A stretch of DNA of 64,000 nt from Lepiota brunneoincarnata. Taxonomy: Eukaryota; Basidiomycota; Agaricomycetes; Agaricales; Agaricaceae. The position numbers and the translations under genes are program-made. Position 1 is the first letter of the stretch, and every line of letters begins with the position of its first letter. The stretch spans positions 2,852,001-2,916,000 of the forward strand of contig JAEBUN010000001.1 in assembly GCA_023014365.1 (NCBI GenBank), read 5' to 3'. Below are positions 47,601 to 58,996 of the stretch, one piece after another. The notes under the pieces are model-generated. The model saw only the letters and a program-made list of their open reading frames with translations. It did no database searches and had not been told where the DNA came from.

Positions 47601-48643
47601 GGGATTGACCGCACTGAACTTATCAGACTCGCGAAACTCCGTAAACCCGTTGGCCACTTTGATACTACCAAGCTCAGTAAAGACGGCTACCTCGTCAAGG
47701 TCGAGGAACAGGACATCAAGCTGCCCTGTAAGCATGAATTCTCTTTTTTGATACACTTAAACTCACATATTCGTTTACCCAGCTGGAGAGATTGTTCTCG
47801 ATGGAACTGATTTCCGTAATGCTGCTCACCTGAGGTACAAAGCAGATCTCTTTGTTCCATGCGGCGGTCGCCCTGAGGCTATCAATATCTCCAATGTAAA
47901 TGCTCTCATCGACGCGGATGGCAAGCCTCACTTCAAGTACATTGTCGAAGGCGCAAACCTCTTCTTCACGCAGCAAGCTCGACTTCTCCTTGAGAAACGC
48001 AAGGTGACTCTGTTCAAGGATTCCAGTGCAAACAAGGGTGAGCTGAGGATTTGCCGAGGTTGTGAGCTGCGCTGATTGCTGATTACGTTTCAGGTGGTGT
48101 GACGAGCTCATCGTTGGAAGTGTTGGCCGGTCTTGCTCTGTCTACCGAGGAGTACACAGACCTTATGATTTTCAAAGATGGGAAGCCCTCGACTTTCTAC
48201 CAGAACTACGTGAAGGATATCCAAGCTAAGATTAGCGGGAACGCCTCCGCCGAATTCAACTGCATTTGGCGCGAGCACGGTCGGCTCGGGGGGACGAAGC
48301 CACGGACCCAAATCTCGGACGAGCTCTCGATCACACTCAACAACTTGCAAGCTGAGCTCGAAGGTTCCGACCTCTTTGATGACGAACCGAGTCGTCGTGG
48401 TGTCATGCGCCGCGCAATCCCCAAAACATTGGTTGATCAAATCGGTTTAGATAGTCTCCTGAAGCGATTGCCAGAGAGCTACCAGAAGGCACTGTTCTCG
48501 AGTTGGGTTGCGTCCCACTTCGTACGTGTCGTTCTGTAGTGTTTCTGCTGTCACCACTAACTGTGGTCTTACAGATCTATAAATACGGTGTTAATGGCTC
48601 TAGCGTTGACTTCTTCCATTTTGCTCGGGACCTTGCAAACTAG
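44636..48643 (+). CDS. GDH2: NAD-dependent glutamate dehydrogenase
   Basis: The large NAD-specific glutamate dehydrogenase, which oxidises glutamate to 2-oxoglutarate and ammonium when amino acids serve as nitrogen or carbon source. More than ten introns were resolved, each restoring a conserved block: VEHDVAAK|GFIPRELVAGEVNWF, CEAR|IDELFLDKST, SRFF|SALSNLYHFYSLYS, KYV|EQFSNGITIISLYLNPL, EATYA|YCGWIFAQHFCNRLG, SDL|IRLLYVNFAMAHYP, FNK|HVLKTNFYQPTKVALSF. The catalytic part reads GFHIRFRDVARGGIRLVMSR, then GGAKGTILPSLG, FFGPDEGTADMMDWAA, TYGMTSLSIRQYVLGIYKQ, TGGPDGDLGSNEIL (NAD site), FVPCGGRPEAINISNVNAL and IVEGANLFFTQQAR. It ends VDFFHFARDLAN. One intron (45649-45700) has a GC donor. No frame break occurs over 4 kb. 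Confidence 0.93.
45649..45700 (+). other. GC-AG intron in GDH2
   Basis: Donor GCAAGT preceded by CAG, acceptor CCCCTAG. Splicing joins SRFF to SALSNLYHFY in phase 2. It is the same donor hexamer as in the lipase GC-AG intron. Confidence 0.8.
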
Positions 48644-48882
48644 ACAACTACAACTTTGGATACGGAAGGATTGGATTTGGGATAGATTTTCTTCTGCATC
48701 AACCCTGGGACTTTTTCGAGATTTTTTGTCGTCGAAAGTACTTGAATTTGTAATAGCTAATGATCACATTTGTCGACTCGCAACAAGCCTTCTTTGGCCG
48801 CCCTATTGGAGCTAACTGGCGGTGATAAAACTAATCATGTGCATGAGGCTTTGAGGCTCCACCTTCTTCAGCAACCATCATC

Positions 48883-51178
48883 ATGTCGCAATATTCTCCT
48901 CAGCAGCATCTCGAGTTTCCGACTCCTGCACCTGGTTTCTTGCTCGCCGCACAGCGAACAGAGAGCACATTCGAGGAAATCCCTGTAATGTCAGTAGTAC
49001 GTTCCTCGATTCTTAACTTTGCTCGCGGCACCCCGCCCGAATGTTGCTTTGCGTATCCAGGAAGTGCTATGCTCCCTTTTCCTGGGAATTAGAATCTTGG
49101 ATCCAAGATTTGATTGCGTGTGTGCATCATAAGCTAATCTACTTCTTCTCCCCTGGCTTGTTGGCGGCTATTCCTTTGCTTCGCTGACACGGACTCCGCT
49201 TCGACATAATTTGACGATATGATGGATTGGATCTCGGATTGGGATGATAGTGATTTTAAGGGTGCGACGAGTCGGGATCCAGATGTAAGGAGGGTACTGG
49301 CGGATTCGATTAGGGATGCTTGTATTAATGTAAGTCCCGTGGCGTTGCCTCACCCTTACGGGGATGGTTTATAATTGGTGTTGTGGGTCCTTGTGGAGGA
49401 TTTGCCTGATGGATCTGTTTTTGGGTGCAGGTTGGGTTTTTCTATCGTTACGTCGTTTATTTTTGTCCCGTCGGGCGTCCTGTTGATATTTCTTTCATTT
49501 AGTCAAAAATCATGGGATACCGCAGGAGCTGATAGAAGGGGCCGTTGAGGCTGGGAGACGGTTCTTTGCTTTGTCTGAAGAGGAAAAGATGAAGGTTCGT
49601 GCATTTTTCCCGGGTTACGCACGGTGGGTAATTCATAGATGTATGTTTAGCTTGATATCCACAAGACTCCCAACTACAAAGGGTACACGGCGCTATTGGG
49701 GGAAAATACTAATGCAAATGGTCTCGGGGATTTGCATGAGGGATTTGATGTTGGCTGGGAGCCTATGCCAAAAAGTGAGCAAACGAGGGAGGGTGGCGTT
49801 ATGACTGGGGAGAATGTCTGGCCCAATCCTGAAACCCTGCCTGGATTCCGGGAAGCCGTTTTGGCATATTAGTACGTCGTGGTTACTAGCTTATGCGTGG
49901 ATCGTATTGTTTGCTGACTGATTCCCGCTTGATCGCTTGACATATATGGTGCTGCACTTTATGCGCGCGTTCCTACACCTCCCTGCTGTGGCACTTCTCT
50001 ATCATCCACCGGCCAATGACCCGCGGGTGGGTGGTCTCAATAGTCATTCGGCCTTGGGCTTGGGCCGGTTGTTGTTCCCCCTTTTTGCACTTGCGCTCGA
50101 TCTCTCAGAGACTTTCTTTGATGATAAGGTAAGTAATAAAAACCAAAATTGCTACAACCCCGTCACCTTTACCGTCCTTGTTTCGTTTGGACTGATCCCA
50201 TTTTTTTGCCCCTGACTCTCAACCACCTATCATTCTACAACACGCTTCTTGATACCCCCCCCCCCCCCCCACCCCTGAACTTTCTGATTTCGTTCATGGA
50301 TATTTATAGTCTTCCGGGTTCATTAATCACTGAGACCAGCATGCAGACAAGGAAGCCCGCCGTGATCATGCGGCTTCTGCATTATCCCACACAACCACCA
50401 ACAGTATCAGATCCTCATGATGATCGTCAGATTGGGATTGGCTCCCACACAGAGTGCGTCGTGCCTGGGCCTTTCATTTCTGGTGCTACCGCTCACGTCC
50501 CACGCTTCCTTCGTGTCGTTAGCTACGAGGTGAGTTCCTTCTCTTTGATGTTTATGAGAATTTCGTAGTAGTCGCTTACCGATGTGATCCCCCCCCCCTT
50601 GCTCTGATCTCAAGTGCTTCACGATTCTGTGGCAGGATTCTGTTGGTGGACTTCAAGTCCAGAACGCGTCTGGGAAATGGGTTGATGCCGTTCCTATTCC
50701 TGGTACAGTCGTAGTAAAGTGAGTGGATTTCTCCCGGCCGTGTAACCCCGAACGATGTAACTAAATGAGCTATTTGCAGCCTCGGAGACCAGTTTGCTCG
50801 TTGGACAAGTGAGTTCCGAGGATATCTTTCATTTAGGGGAATATCCACCGTGTGCTCATCCCTCTCCTTCCCCCCCCCCCCCCCTTTCCCCTCCCAGATG
50901 ATGTCTTCAAATCTACCGTTCATCGCGTTATTAACCGGTCTGGCCTCGAACGCTCCTCGATACCGGTCTTTTTTGGCTCAGATTACAATGTCCTTCTGGA
51001 GGTTAGTGGAATGCATTCATCTGTTCTCAAGCTATTCGAGCTTACCCGGGATATATGATGTCACTAGGCTATTCCAACATGCGTGTCACCTGGAACCCCA
51101 GCGAAATACGAAGTGATAACGGCGGGAGAATATGTCAAGTCAAGGCTGGATGCTACATATGCACATTCTACGATGTAA
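48883..51178 (+). CDS. 2-oxoglutarate/Fe(II) oxygenase, isopenicillin-N-synthase-like
   Basis: Twelve exons sum exactly to 353 codons: 48883-48989, 49251-49329, 49431-49446, 49503-49594, 49651-49871, 50044-50128, 50347-50453, 50523-50529, 50615-50718, 50780-50808, 50898-51001 and 51068-51178. The protein starts MSQYSPQQHLEFPTPAPGF, then EEIPVIDFKGATSRDP and RDACINVGFFYLKNHGIPQE. Next come HKTPNYKGYTALLGENTN, LHEGFDVGWEP, LLFPLFALALDLSETFFDDK and KPAVIMRLLHYPTQP. The Fe ligands lie in GIGSHTDYECFTILWQD (HxD) and in VHRVINRSGLERSSIPVFF (distal His, and Arg/Ser for 2-oxoglutarate). The last exon ends YVKSRLDATYAHSTM. These non-haem iron enzymes hydroxylate or desaturate small molecules; the substrate is unknown. 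Exon 8 is only 7 nt and exon 3 only 16 nt, and three introns carry long C runs. It lies 240 bp downstream of GDH2 on the same strand. Confidence 0.9.
50255..50884 (+). repeat. Poly-C tracts in three introns of the oxygenase gene
   Basis: C runs of 16 (50255-50270), 10 (50589-50598) and 15 (50870-50884) lie in the introns 50129-50346, 50530-50614 and 50809-50897. The last two are within about 15 nt of the acceptor, where a polypyrimidine tract is expected. Confidence 0.8.
50523..50529 (+). other. 7-nt microexon of the oxygenase gene
   Basis: CTACGAG, flanked by an upstream acceptor GTTAG and a downstream donor GTGAGT. Its inclusion gives GA|C TAC GAG|TGC TTC, which is the D-Y-E-C-F of the metal-binding HTDYECF motif. 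Skipping it loses the ligand Asp codon and the frame. Confidence 0.85.
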
Positions 51179-54100
51179 ATATATTCCCAATTCGTGCTAG
51201 TGCAACCCACGATATTCCTGGAGGTTACGTCGATGTCATCAATCACCTTTGCCCTGACGTTGATATGACCTGTGTTTCCTGGAGCTTTGAACCCCGAGGT
51301 CTTGAGGAATATTTAACTCGGGTGTTCAGAACCACGATGATCTCGTGGAGTGGCGTGCCCAGGTGCACTCATTTAGATTCAAAGCACTCTAGAGCTATCT
51401 TAAACCTCTTGTTGGCCAGTCATGGGGTCGTCGATTCCTACTCGCACCAGACTGAAACAGCTAAAGTACAGTCAGAATTGGGGGTGGGCGCGATTTGCTC
51501 GCCCTTCCCTTCTCCCTCCCCCCTGAATTTTGGCGCGGGAGCTGTGACACACGGCAGAGTCATCTCAGCGCCGAACTATCAGCCCTGGCACAGCACGTGT
51601 AGGTAGAACCCCTTGTGTGGTTTTCGGTGCTGACATCGCTTGGGCATAGGTCGGATTTTTAAGACTGTAGCATAGAAGGCGTCATGACGAGAGTGTTCTT
51701 GTAGTGCGAAAGGGAGGGAGGGGACAGTCAATCAATTGACTCGGTTCTAATGGATCGTTCTAGGAGCCTGCGCGGGGTGGAAGAAGGGAAGCTGAGCGTC
51801 ATTTCTTTGTTCGGGTGCTAAATGGTTTGTTCTACATGTGCTGTCCGTATGTGGCTGTTCGAAGTTGAGAAGTCTCGTTAGAACCGACGGAGTCTAAATC
51901 GGGGACACAATCTACCAAACACAATCCACTTCCTTGTGTCAGGGAAACTGCCGACGGAGTGTTCCGTTGACATGAAGGTAATTACGCTAAGTACGAGGCT
52001 CTTGACATCCATCGATCTCTCTAGCTGAGTGCAAGGAAATGGTTCTAAGAACTAACTTTATGGCAGAAGCAAGGAAGTGGAATGTACAATATTCCCCGCG
52101 GACGCTATACAAAGAATAGAAGAAGAACCCGAGGATACCCGACTTGTAAGTATTAGAGGGGGGACTTTCGGGAAGCTTGAAAATTGTAATTTAAAACGGC
52201 CATGAGGCTTCCGGCACAGGAAGAATATTCCCAGTGGCGGTTTCTTTGAAGACGGCAGCGGGTGGAAATGGAACGGCTTGTATTTGGGCGTGGTATCAGT
52301 GAGTTCTTGTGTATACCCCGCTTGATTTCCGTGAGGCATTGTTTGTGAGTCTGCCCCACCGACCGACCGGACAATGACCCAGAATCATAGTTCTCGTGCT
52401 TACTGGCATGGCCCAAAGGACACAGAACTCTCAATGGTCGTATGAATAAAAGTAGCCCGCTTCGTTGTCCACCTGACGATTCCACAAGTAGGGCTGATTG
52501 ATGAATGATGAAACTGCCGGAGGGATAGGGCCGGTCTTTCCCTGCTGCGCTGCGCTCCGAGCTGTGCTGACCTGATAATGCTGTCGCATGTTAATGGAAC
52601 CTGATGACAGATTTGTGGTTGCGAGCAACAGAAGCGTTTGGGCGCCCCCGCCTCCCCCCTCGTGTTATGAATCTGCGATCCATGTTTTAAAGTGAAACCG
52701 GCGAATGTGTGAGGGAAGCGAAGGGCTCCGGCAACTATATTTACTCTATCAGAGATAAGTTATTGGAAGAATGGGTGGAGGGTAGTTGCGGCATGGAATC
52801 GGTCAATAGGCGTCCACGGAGTAGCGACAACAAGTCGGGGCTCCCCCTTTCTTGAAAACGAGGCCCCCCATTCATAGAGAAATTATCTGAGAGGTGGGAG
52901 CTCAGTCCTTGCCAGTAGGCGCCCCGGCAAAAAGCTGACCCCGGCAAGCTTTATGCGAGTTTACTCTCAGTTGTTGTCTTACGCCGAGGGGATGGGGTGG
53001 GCGTCGAGCTCCGTGAACTCAGGAGTAGTCTTCCAGGCTTTGATTCGACAAGAAGTTTTGACACGTTATACTTCCCAGTGGCTGCGCCCCAGAAGTCAGG
53101 AATGTGGCGGTGGGGTGACCTCGCGGCGAGAAAAAAAAAAAAGGACAGGTGCCAGTGTTAAGATACAATGCCAGAGGTCAGAGCAGCCCCTCGTTTGCAG
53201 TCATTCGCTGTAGGTAGAGGGACTTGTGATGTCCCCGGCTTAACGGCTTTTGTTCTATCCCTTCAGGGCGGCACTAATCGAGCGGTTAACAGTTAACACC
53301 CCTGTCATGACATGGGGGGCTTATGCGCCACAGATCTGGTTGGGTGCACATGATGGATGGAAGCGTCAAATGGGTGGTGTTTGGGGGCCCGGCCCTATTT
53401 CTGGGGAGCGGAGGAGGTAGCTGTGATACCAGAAACCAAAGTGGCTAGGATTCGTCTGGGACGTGCGTATCGGGGCAAGCTAGGGTGACATCGATAAGAA
53501 CGAGGTCGCAATGGGGGATGGGCTTTGGCCCTCAGAGTCCGAGTCGGACTCGTGATGATTTGAATGAGACCGTCGGGTTACAAGAAAGGGAACAGTCGGT
53601 GAGTAAATTTGGTTGGTCCTCTCAGTGCCGAGTAGCGTTGGGTGAAGTCCTTTTGACCATGCGTGGTAAGGCCAGAAGAGAGGTGAGGCCGCACTGACAT
53701 CTACAGCAGAATGTATTGGCCTGACAGTGATCAGTGAGAGACCTCGGGAACTGCTAGGAAAATAGAAGACAATATGAAATTAAGGGCAGCAGGCCAACCC
53801 CTCTCTGATCCTGCAAGTAGGCCTGGTTCTTGTGTCAGTGAGCGGTGTGGAAAGCGAGATCTGGTCAGGAGAGACTGAAGGCTTCTCTGGACTTGTGGCC
53901 GGCGGAACACGAACAATCCATCATCATCATCATCATCAATAACGTCCCTGGATAGATCATTCACACAGGTCCATGCTTGCTTATCAAGGATAGACAGACG
54001 GGGGTTGACGACAACTTATGTACCCTATTACTGCACCCTTCCGGTTTCGTTCAGTTTCGTTCCTGACCTCTACTTATAAAAGTCTTCCCCTAGATCCTCC

Positions 54101-54400
54101 CCATTCGCATCCTCTCGACGCCTCCCTATTGTCACCAACACCGAAGCGCCCCCTCCTCCTCTCTCTTGCCCATTCACAGCACATTCCAACTGCCTCGGAC
54201 TATTCTTATTATTAAAATTTCCTACAAGGACCATTTTCCTCCTCAAATCTCGACAACGGGGGGTGATTGCCAGGGACTCGTGCCTATACACACCGCGTCG
54301 TTTCATTTGCTCGACCCGTTGACTAGAACTACAGACCACGTCATTCGGGACCTCCCGCAACCAATCCGTCTTGCTTCTGGACACTACGTTCATCATTCGC
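51179..54400. other. 3.2 kb without recognisable genes
   Basis: No frame on either strand shows a domain. Minus-strand frames near 52058-52628 are overlapping and unlike proteins. Simple repeats include an A-run near 53131-53142 and (CAT)6 at 53919-53936. The final 300 bp before 54401 is the pyrimidine-rich leader of the next gene. Confidence 0.45.
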
Positions 54401-55938
54401 ATGGGTTCTTCATTTGCCTCAAGCACTAGCTTACTTGACCCAGACCCCGTTACATCCGGACCAGATGCTTCGTCATCGAGCTTTAGGTTCAGCCCAATGA
54501 ATCTCTTCAACGTCGAGGGTCTTGTTGTAGTGATAACTGGAGGAGGCACAGGTGAGTACACAAGTTCGTTTGCTGCGGCATGGTGTCAGGTTCCTCACCC
54601 TCAACGGTTATTCACTATAGGGATCGGCCTGATGATGGCTGCTGCTCTCGAGAACAACGGTGCGACGGTTTACATCATTGGACGGAGGTTCGATGTACTG
54701 CAGAAAGCAGCCGTGGAAACCAGTGTACGTCTTTGACCACCTGTGCGAACAAGCGTGCACCGGCGACTTACCTCAGCTTTGGTATCAAGAGGTTTGGGAA
54801 GATTCTACCACTTGAAGGAGACATCACCAAAAAGGAAAACCTCCTTTCCATTGTCGAGACAGTCAAGGCACGACATGGATACATCGACCTCCTCGTCAAT
54901 AATGCCGGTATCGCCCGGAATCTCTACTCACACCCCCTCCCTTCCCCCTCTACCTCCCCTCCGACGTCATCGAACCACCCACCTTCGCCTCCTGGATCAC
55001 CTGCACCTGAATGTGGCGGCTCTTCTGCTCCTAGCATAAAAACATTCCAGAATGCGCTCTGGGAAACGGGTTCAATGGAGGACTGGGAGGATACGTTCAA
55101 GACGAATGTCACTGCGGTGTATTATACGACTGTCGCGTTCCTAGAGCTCTTGCATCAAGGAAACGTAAAGAGGCAGAGGTTCGAGTGCGGGCCATCGCCT
55201 GCGTCATCATCCCCGAATTCAGGGGTGGGTACGCCGGCCCACGTGCCGGATTTATTATCACCACCGCCGTTGTCGTCGTCCTCATCGTCGTCCTCGTCCT
55301 CGTCGATTGGAGGCTCGAGTATGGGCGAAGGGTTTGGGAGAGGGGCGTTTATTATGAATCCACCACGCCATACGTCCCAAGTGATATCAGTGTCGAGTTC
55401 CGGGTCGTTTAGGCTGGACTCGAAAATACTCACCCCGTCGTATACCCTTTCCAAGAGTGCGTGTACGCATCTCGGCAAATTGATGGCAAATCTGTTGTCT
55501 CCGTGGGGAATCAGGAGCAATGTTCTGGCCCCTGGAGTATGGCCGACCGGTAAGTTGATTCGCTTCCGGCGCTTCTATATTTCACTACTTTGTTTGGCAC
55601 AACTCCGGAGATTTTTCTTTTTGGCCGTTCCCGCCACATTTTGGTTTTCATTCCAGGCTTTGGCTGTATACTCAACCTCTGCCTTGTAGAGATGACGGTT
55701 TCAGCGGCTCCGGGTGTCAAGTTAGACCCTGCCACGATGGCGAGTGGCGTCCCGCTGCGGAGGCCTGGATCAGAAGAGGTGAGTCTTCTGTTTCCGAGGT
55801 TCTATTGATCCTTGAACTGGTTGGTAGGAAATGGCAGGCACGATACTCTTCTTGGCGAGCGGTGCGGGTGCGTACGTTAACGGTGCGGTCTTGCTGGTGG
55901 ATGGGGGGCGAGTGGGAACTGTGGCAAGCTGTTACTGA
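54401..55938 (+). CDS. Short-chain dehydrogenase with Ser/Pro-rich insertions
   Basis: An SDR unrelated to the tandem pair. It starts with a polar N-terminus (Met 54401; an alternative Met at 54498 begins MNLFNVEGLVVVITGGG). Introns then give VVITGGGT|GIGLMMAAALENNG (cofactor loop), IIGRRFDVLQKAAVETS|RFGKILPLEGDITKKENL, DLLVNNAGIARN, FKTNVTAVYYTTVAFLELL, ISVSSSGSF (Ser), PSYTLSKSACTHLGKLM (Tyr and Lys), WGIRSNVLAPGVWPT|EMTVSAAPG and EEEMAGTILFLASGAGAYVN, ending VGTVASCY. All junctions are in phase with no break. Two insertions are unusual for the fold: about 40 Pro/Ser-rich residues after NNAGIARN, and about 60 residues with an uninterrupted run of 11 or 12 Ser between FLELL and the catalytic Ser. 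Confidence 0.82.
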
Positions 55939-56780
55939 TTGCAAGCTTTTTGTCCGGCCCGCGGTGATTCGGACACACCAGGTCAAAAGACATGCTTCGC
56001 TAGCCCGCTTGAATAACCCACGTTGGTATCAGCCCTTCCTACTTTGCATTATCCACGCTCAAAATGGACGAGAAATGTTCTGAAAAACTTAATGCCAGCA
56101 ATCTAACTCTCAATTTCTTGGATTATCGTGTATCTATACCCAAACTACCGCACTGCTTTGTTGGCTCTGCTCGCATGTTCCTTTTTTGTGTATATATGGT
56201 ATTAATGGCATATTCATTCTCCAAGTGTTGTTTCCGTCCCCAGCGTTCCCGTGGCATCAATACTTTTCGTCACTGATGTAAGTTTTAAATCAGGGACTAG
56301 CTGTTCATCCTCCTGAGTTGTTGTTTCACAGGACTATGATATATCTCGCGCAGTGGATGATCGTTGTGCAATTATCCTTCGAGATGTACTGCATTCTACG
56401 ACCGGAAAAACCAGCTTTCGAGCGGCATAAGTTCGGACGGAATCCATCCTAAGGATGAACATAATGACCAGTGCAATCGACAGAAGTCTGATCTCAGGGA
56501 TGTGGACGCCGTCCAATCTCATGATACTACCATAACACCCTGATGATTCTCAATACGAAGTGAGCACATGAGCTCTAGCGAACTACAGAATAGAGAACAT
56601 CAACACAACATTTCAACTTTGAATCGAGTCTGCCCAGTCCAACCCAGAAATAAAGCTCGCTGCACCCTTATATACGGCGCACACTGGACTTGCTACTCTC
56701 CAGCCCTAGTCGGTTGATCGGTCGTCCCAAGAGATCCTCTCCGGTGCGTAAACTCCACACTGTGGATCCATGTAGGTGTA
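55939..56780. other. Intergenic region
   Basis: Holds the SDR 3' UTR and the upstream flank of the membrane-protein remnant. Short frames have no recognisable features. Confidence 0.45.
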
Positions 56781-58996
56781 TTGAAACCCATTCGCATAGC
56801 CATGACATTCATTATATCCGACATCTCCATTGCTCAAGCCGCTACAACCATCAATGCCATCATCACGTTCATCCAGTACTCCCTGTCCCTGTCCCTTGCG
56901 ATCCTCTTGGTTTTCTTCATGCCCAAAGTCAATTCTGCTGTCGTATGGAATTCCATAACTAGGACGCTCCATTCGAGTCTTTGGCCAACTATCTTTCGCA
57001 TGGACTCCAGTTGGAACGAGGCAGCCAGCACAAGGGTAGTGGCTATCACATACCTGGCCACAATAAGCACTATCCTCATTCCGATCACCGCCATTACTCT
57101 TCCGCTGGGACTTCATACAGGGCCCCTGTTACCTGCAAGTTACCGATCCGTGGAAGCAAGATATGTACCTGATACATCTACGCTGGGACTTGTTACGACA
57201 CACAACCGCCATGAGTTCCAGTATGGGCGGGTTTGTGGCGACGATGGGAGGCCGGTATCTTGCCCAGATCTTAATGGAGGTCCATACAACGCCATCAATC
57301 GTCGAAAGTATTTAACAGCACACCACACAGCCCATTCTCGATGCAGTATTGTCGTTTCTATCGTTATTATAATGGGACCCGGGAACAACAGAATCTCAGC
57401 AGTGGCCTGGTGGGCACATCCCAATCTTTCATACCCCGTAGCGATGCGTTTGTGATTGAAAACCTCGTTGTGGATATGTCTCCGGACCATCCTGGAGTTG
57501 GTCTATACAACCAGACATTGCCAAATCTCACGAATGGCGGCACTTGGTCCCAGGATGTCCTGTGGCTAGAGCCCGTCACCGAATGCATCAACACCAATCT
57601 CAGTTTGGGTTATTCCCTAAAAAATGGACCAACAGACTCCTATAAATATAACATCGTGGACTATGGAGGATTTTTTGGTCCTCGCACATGACCCACCTCC
57701 TCTAGATCGCGATGGTCGAGAATTGAAGCTCGCCCCACATGCATATAGAAGCGCCATCTATAGTAACTCGTATGCTATGGGATTTCTCAATGCCACTCGC
57801 AAATCGTCTTTCAGTGGAAAACCCTATTCTGTCCCATTTTATTCAACCACCCAATACGCACCACAGAGATCCTTCATAGTAACCCAAGGCCCGAGTCTAA
57901 GTTATATCAATGCCACTGAAAAATCACCTTTTGTGCCCAATGTGCATGATGTGTATAGCTCGCGTCCCGGGGGGTACATACCAACAGGCGAAATAACCAA
58001 AATGACGGGCATGCATCTGTCCTACCTCGACAGTGAGCCAGCGCTTAACCTGAGGATTATCTGCGAGGGATTTGGGAGAGGTGATATTGCAAATATCACA
58101 AATGCCCACGTTTCTTGTGGGGGAGTCCAGGCAACCAACAAATTCCACGGTGCTGTGGGCCGTGGAAAGGTTGAACCTGAGGATCCAAGATATCAATTTG
58201 ATCTGGGGCGGGTGGATGACAGGTTTTAAAACGATCCATTGTTGTGGACGTTTCGCAGTAGTCATTTCTATCTCCCTGCAGGCTACTCTTCAATGATCAC
58301 GGATGTACTCCTCCCAGGCTAGCCATTTGCGCTCCATGCAATTGCTTGGGATGCAGTGTATAACGTCGGATATCCCGACAGCTTCTTGGAGGGCGGCAAG
58401 GCTCTCACATGGATTACACAGGAAGCTCTGATTACACTGTGCAAGCTAGGCTCCAGTCTATCGTCGAACAAAACCCAATCACTGGCCCCGCCCAGGTCCG
58501 AAATGTTATATGGACGGATATCATGGCCAACAATATTGTTGGAACACAGGCCAGCACAACTCTGCTAGTGGCCCCTTACCGGAAATCGATCGAGTATGAT
58601 TTCAGGTTTGCCGTTCCCGGTTTCGTCCTCTTGGCGATATGGGCTCCTGCCTTTGTTGTCGCGATAGCCCTTCTGGCCACCAGGGTGCTCACTTTTCACC
58701 ATATGCGAAAGGTGTTGTATCATACCTCCGTCGGAAGGGTGGTTGTTGGGAGCTCGGCTTTACGAACCCAGGTGCAGGATTTGGAAGGGCGGGATGTTCG
58801 CGTTGGGTTGGATGCGAACATCGCGGTTCATTCCCAGAGCTCTTCATTGGTGGACTCAGGAGATGATGGCAGCTCTCCGAGAAACAGGTACGGGAAAAGT
58901 AACTGGGGCGCCACTGCAGGAGCTACTCCTGTAACGTTGGATTTAAGACGAAGAGAGAGTCGTTCTGAATATGCAAAGTTGGACGTATCTTCATGA
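56781..58996 (+). pseudogene. Fungal multi-pass/N-glycosylated membrane protein, frame-broken
   Basis: Matches by eye a large Agaricomycete membrane-protein family of unknown function. It has N-terminal membrane segments (FIQYSLSLSLAILLVFFMP and AITYLATISTILIPITAI), an extracellular part with several N-x-S/T sites (RYYNGTREQQNLSSG, GLYNQTLPNLTNGGTWSQDV, LWLEPVTECINTNLSLGY), ELKLAPHAYRSAIYSNSYAM, LNATRKSSF, QNPITGPAQVRNVIWTDI, and a C-terminal membrane helix (FAVPGFVLLAIWAPAFVVAI) with a cytosolic tail. The blocks lie in different frames. There are shifts near 57285, near 57311 (between VESI and NSTPHSPFSMQY), in the T6 run 57671-57676 (between DYGGFF and LAHDPPPLDRDG) and near 58230. No in-phase introns were found for these. 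Most likely it is a pseudogene; indel errors in runs are the alternative. Confidence 0.6.
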
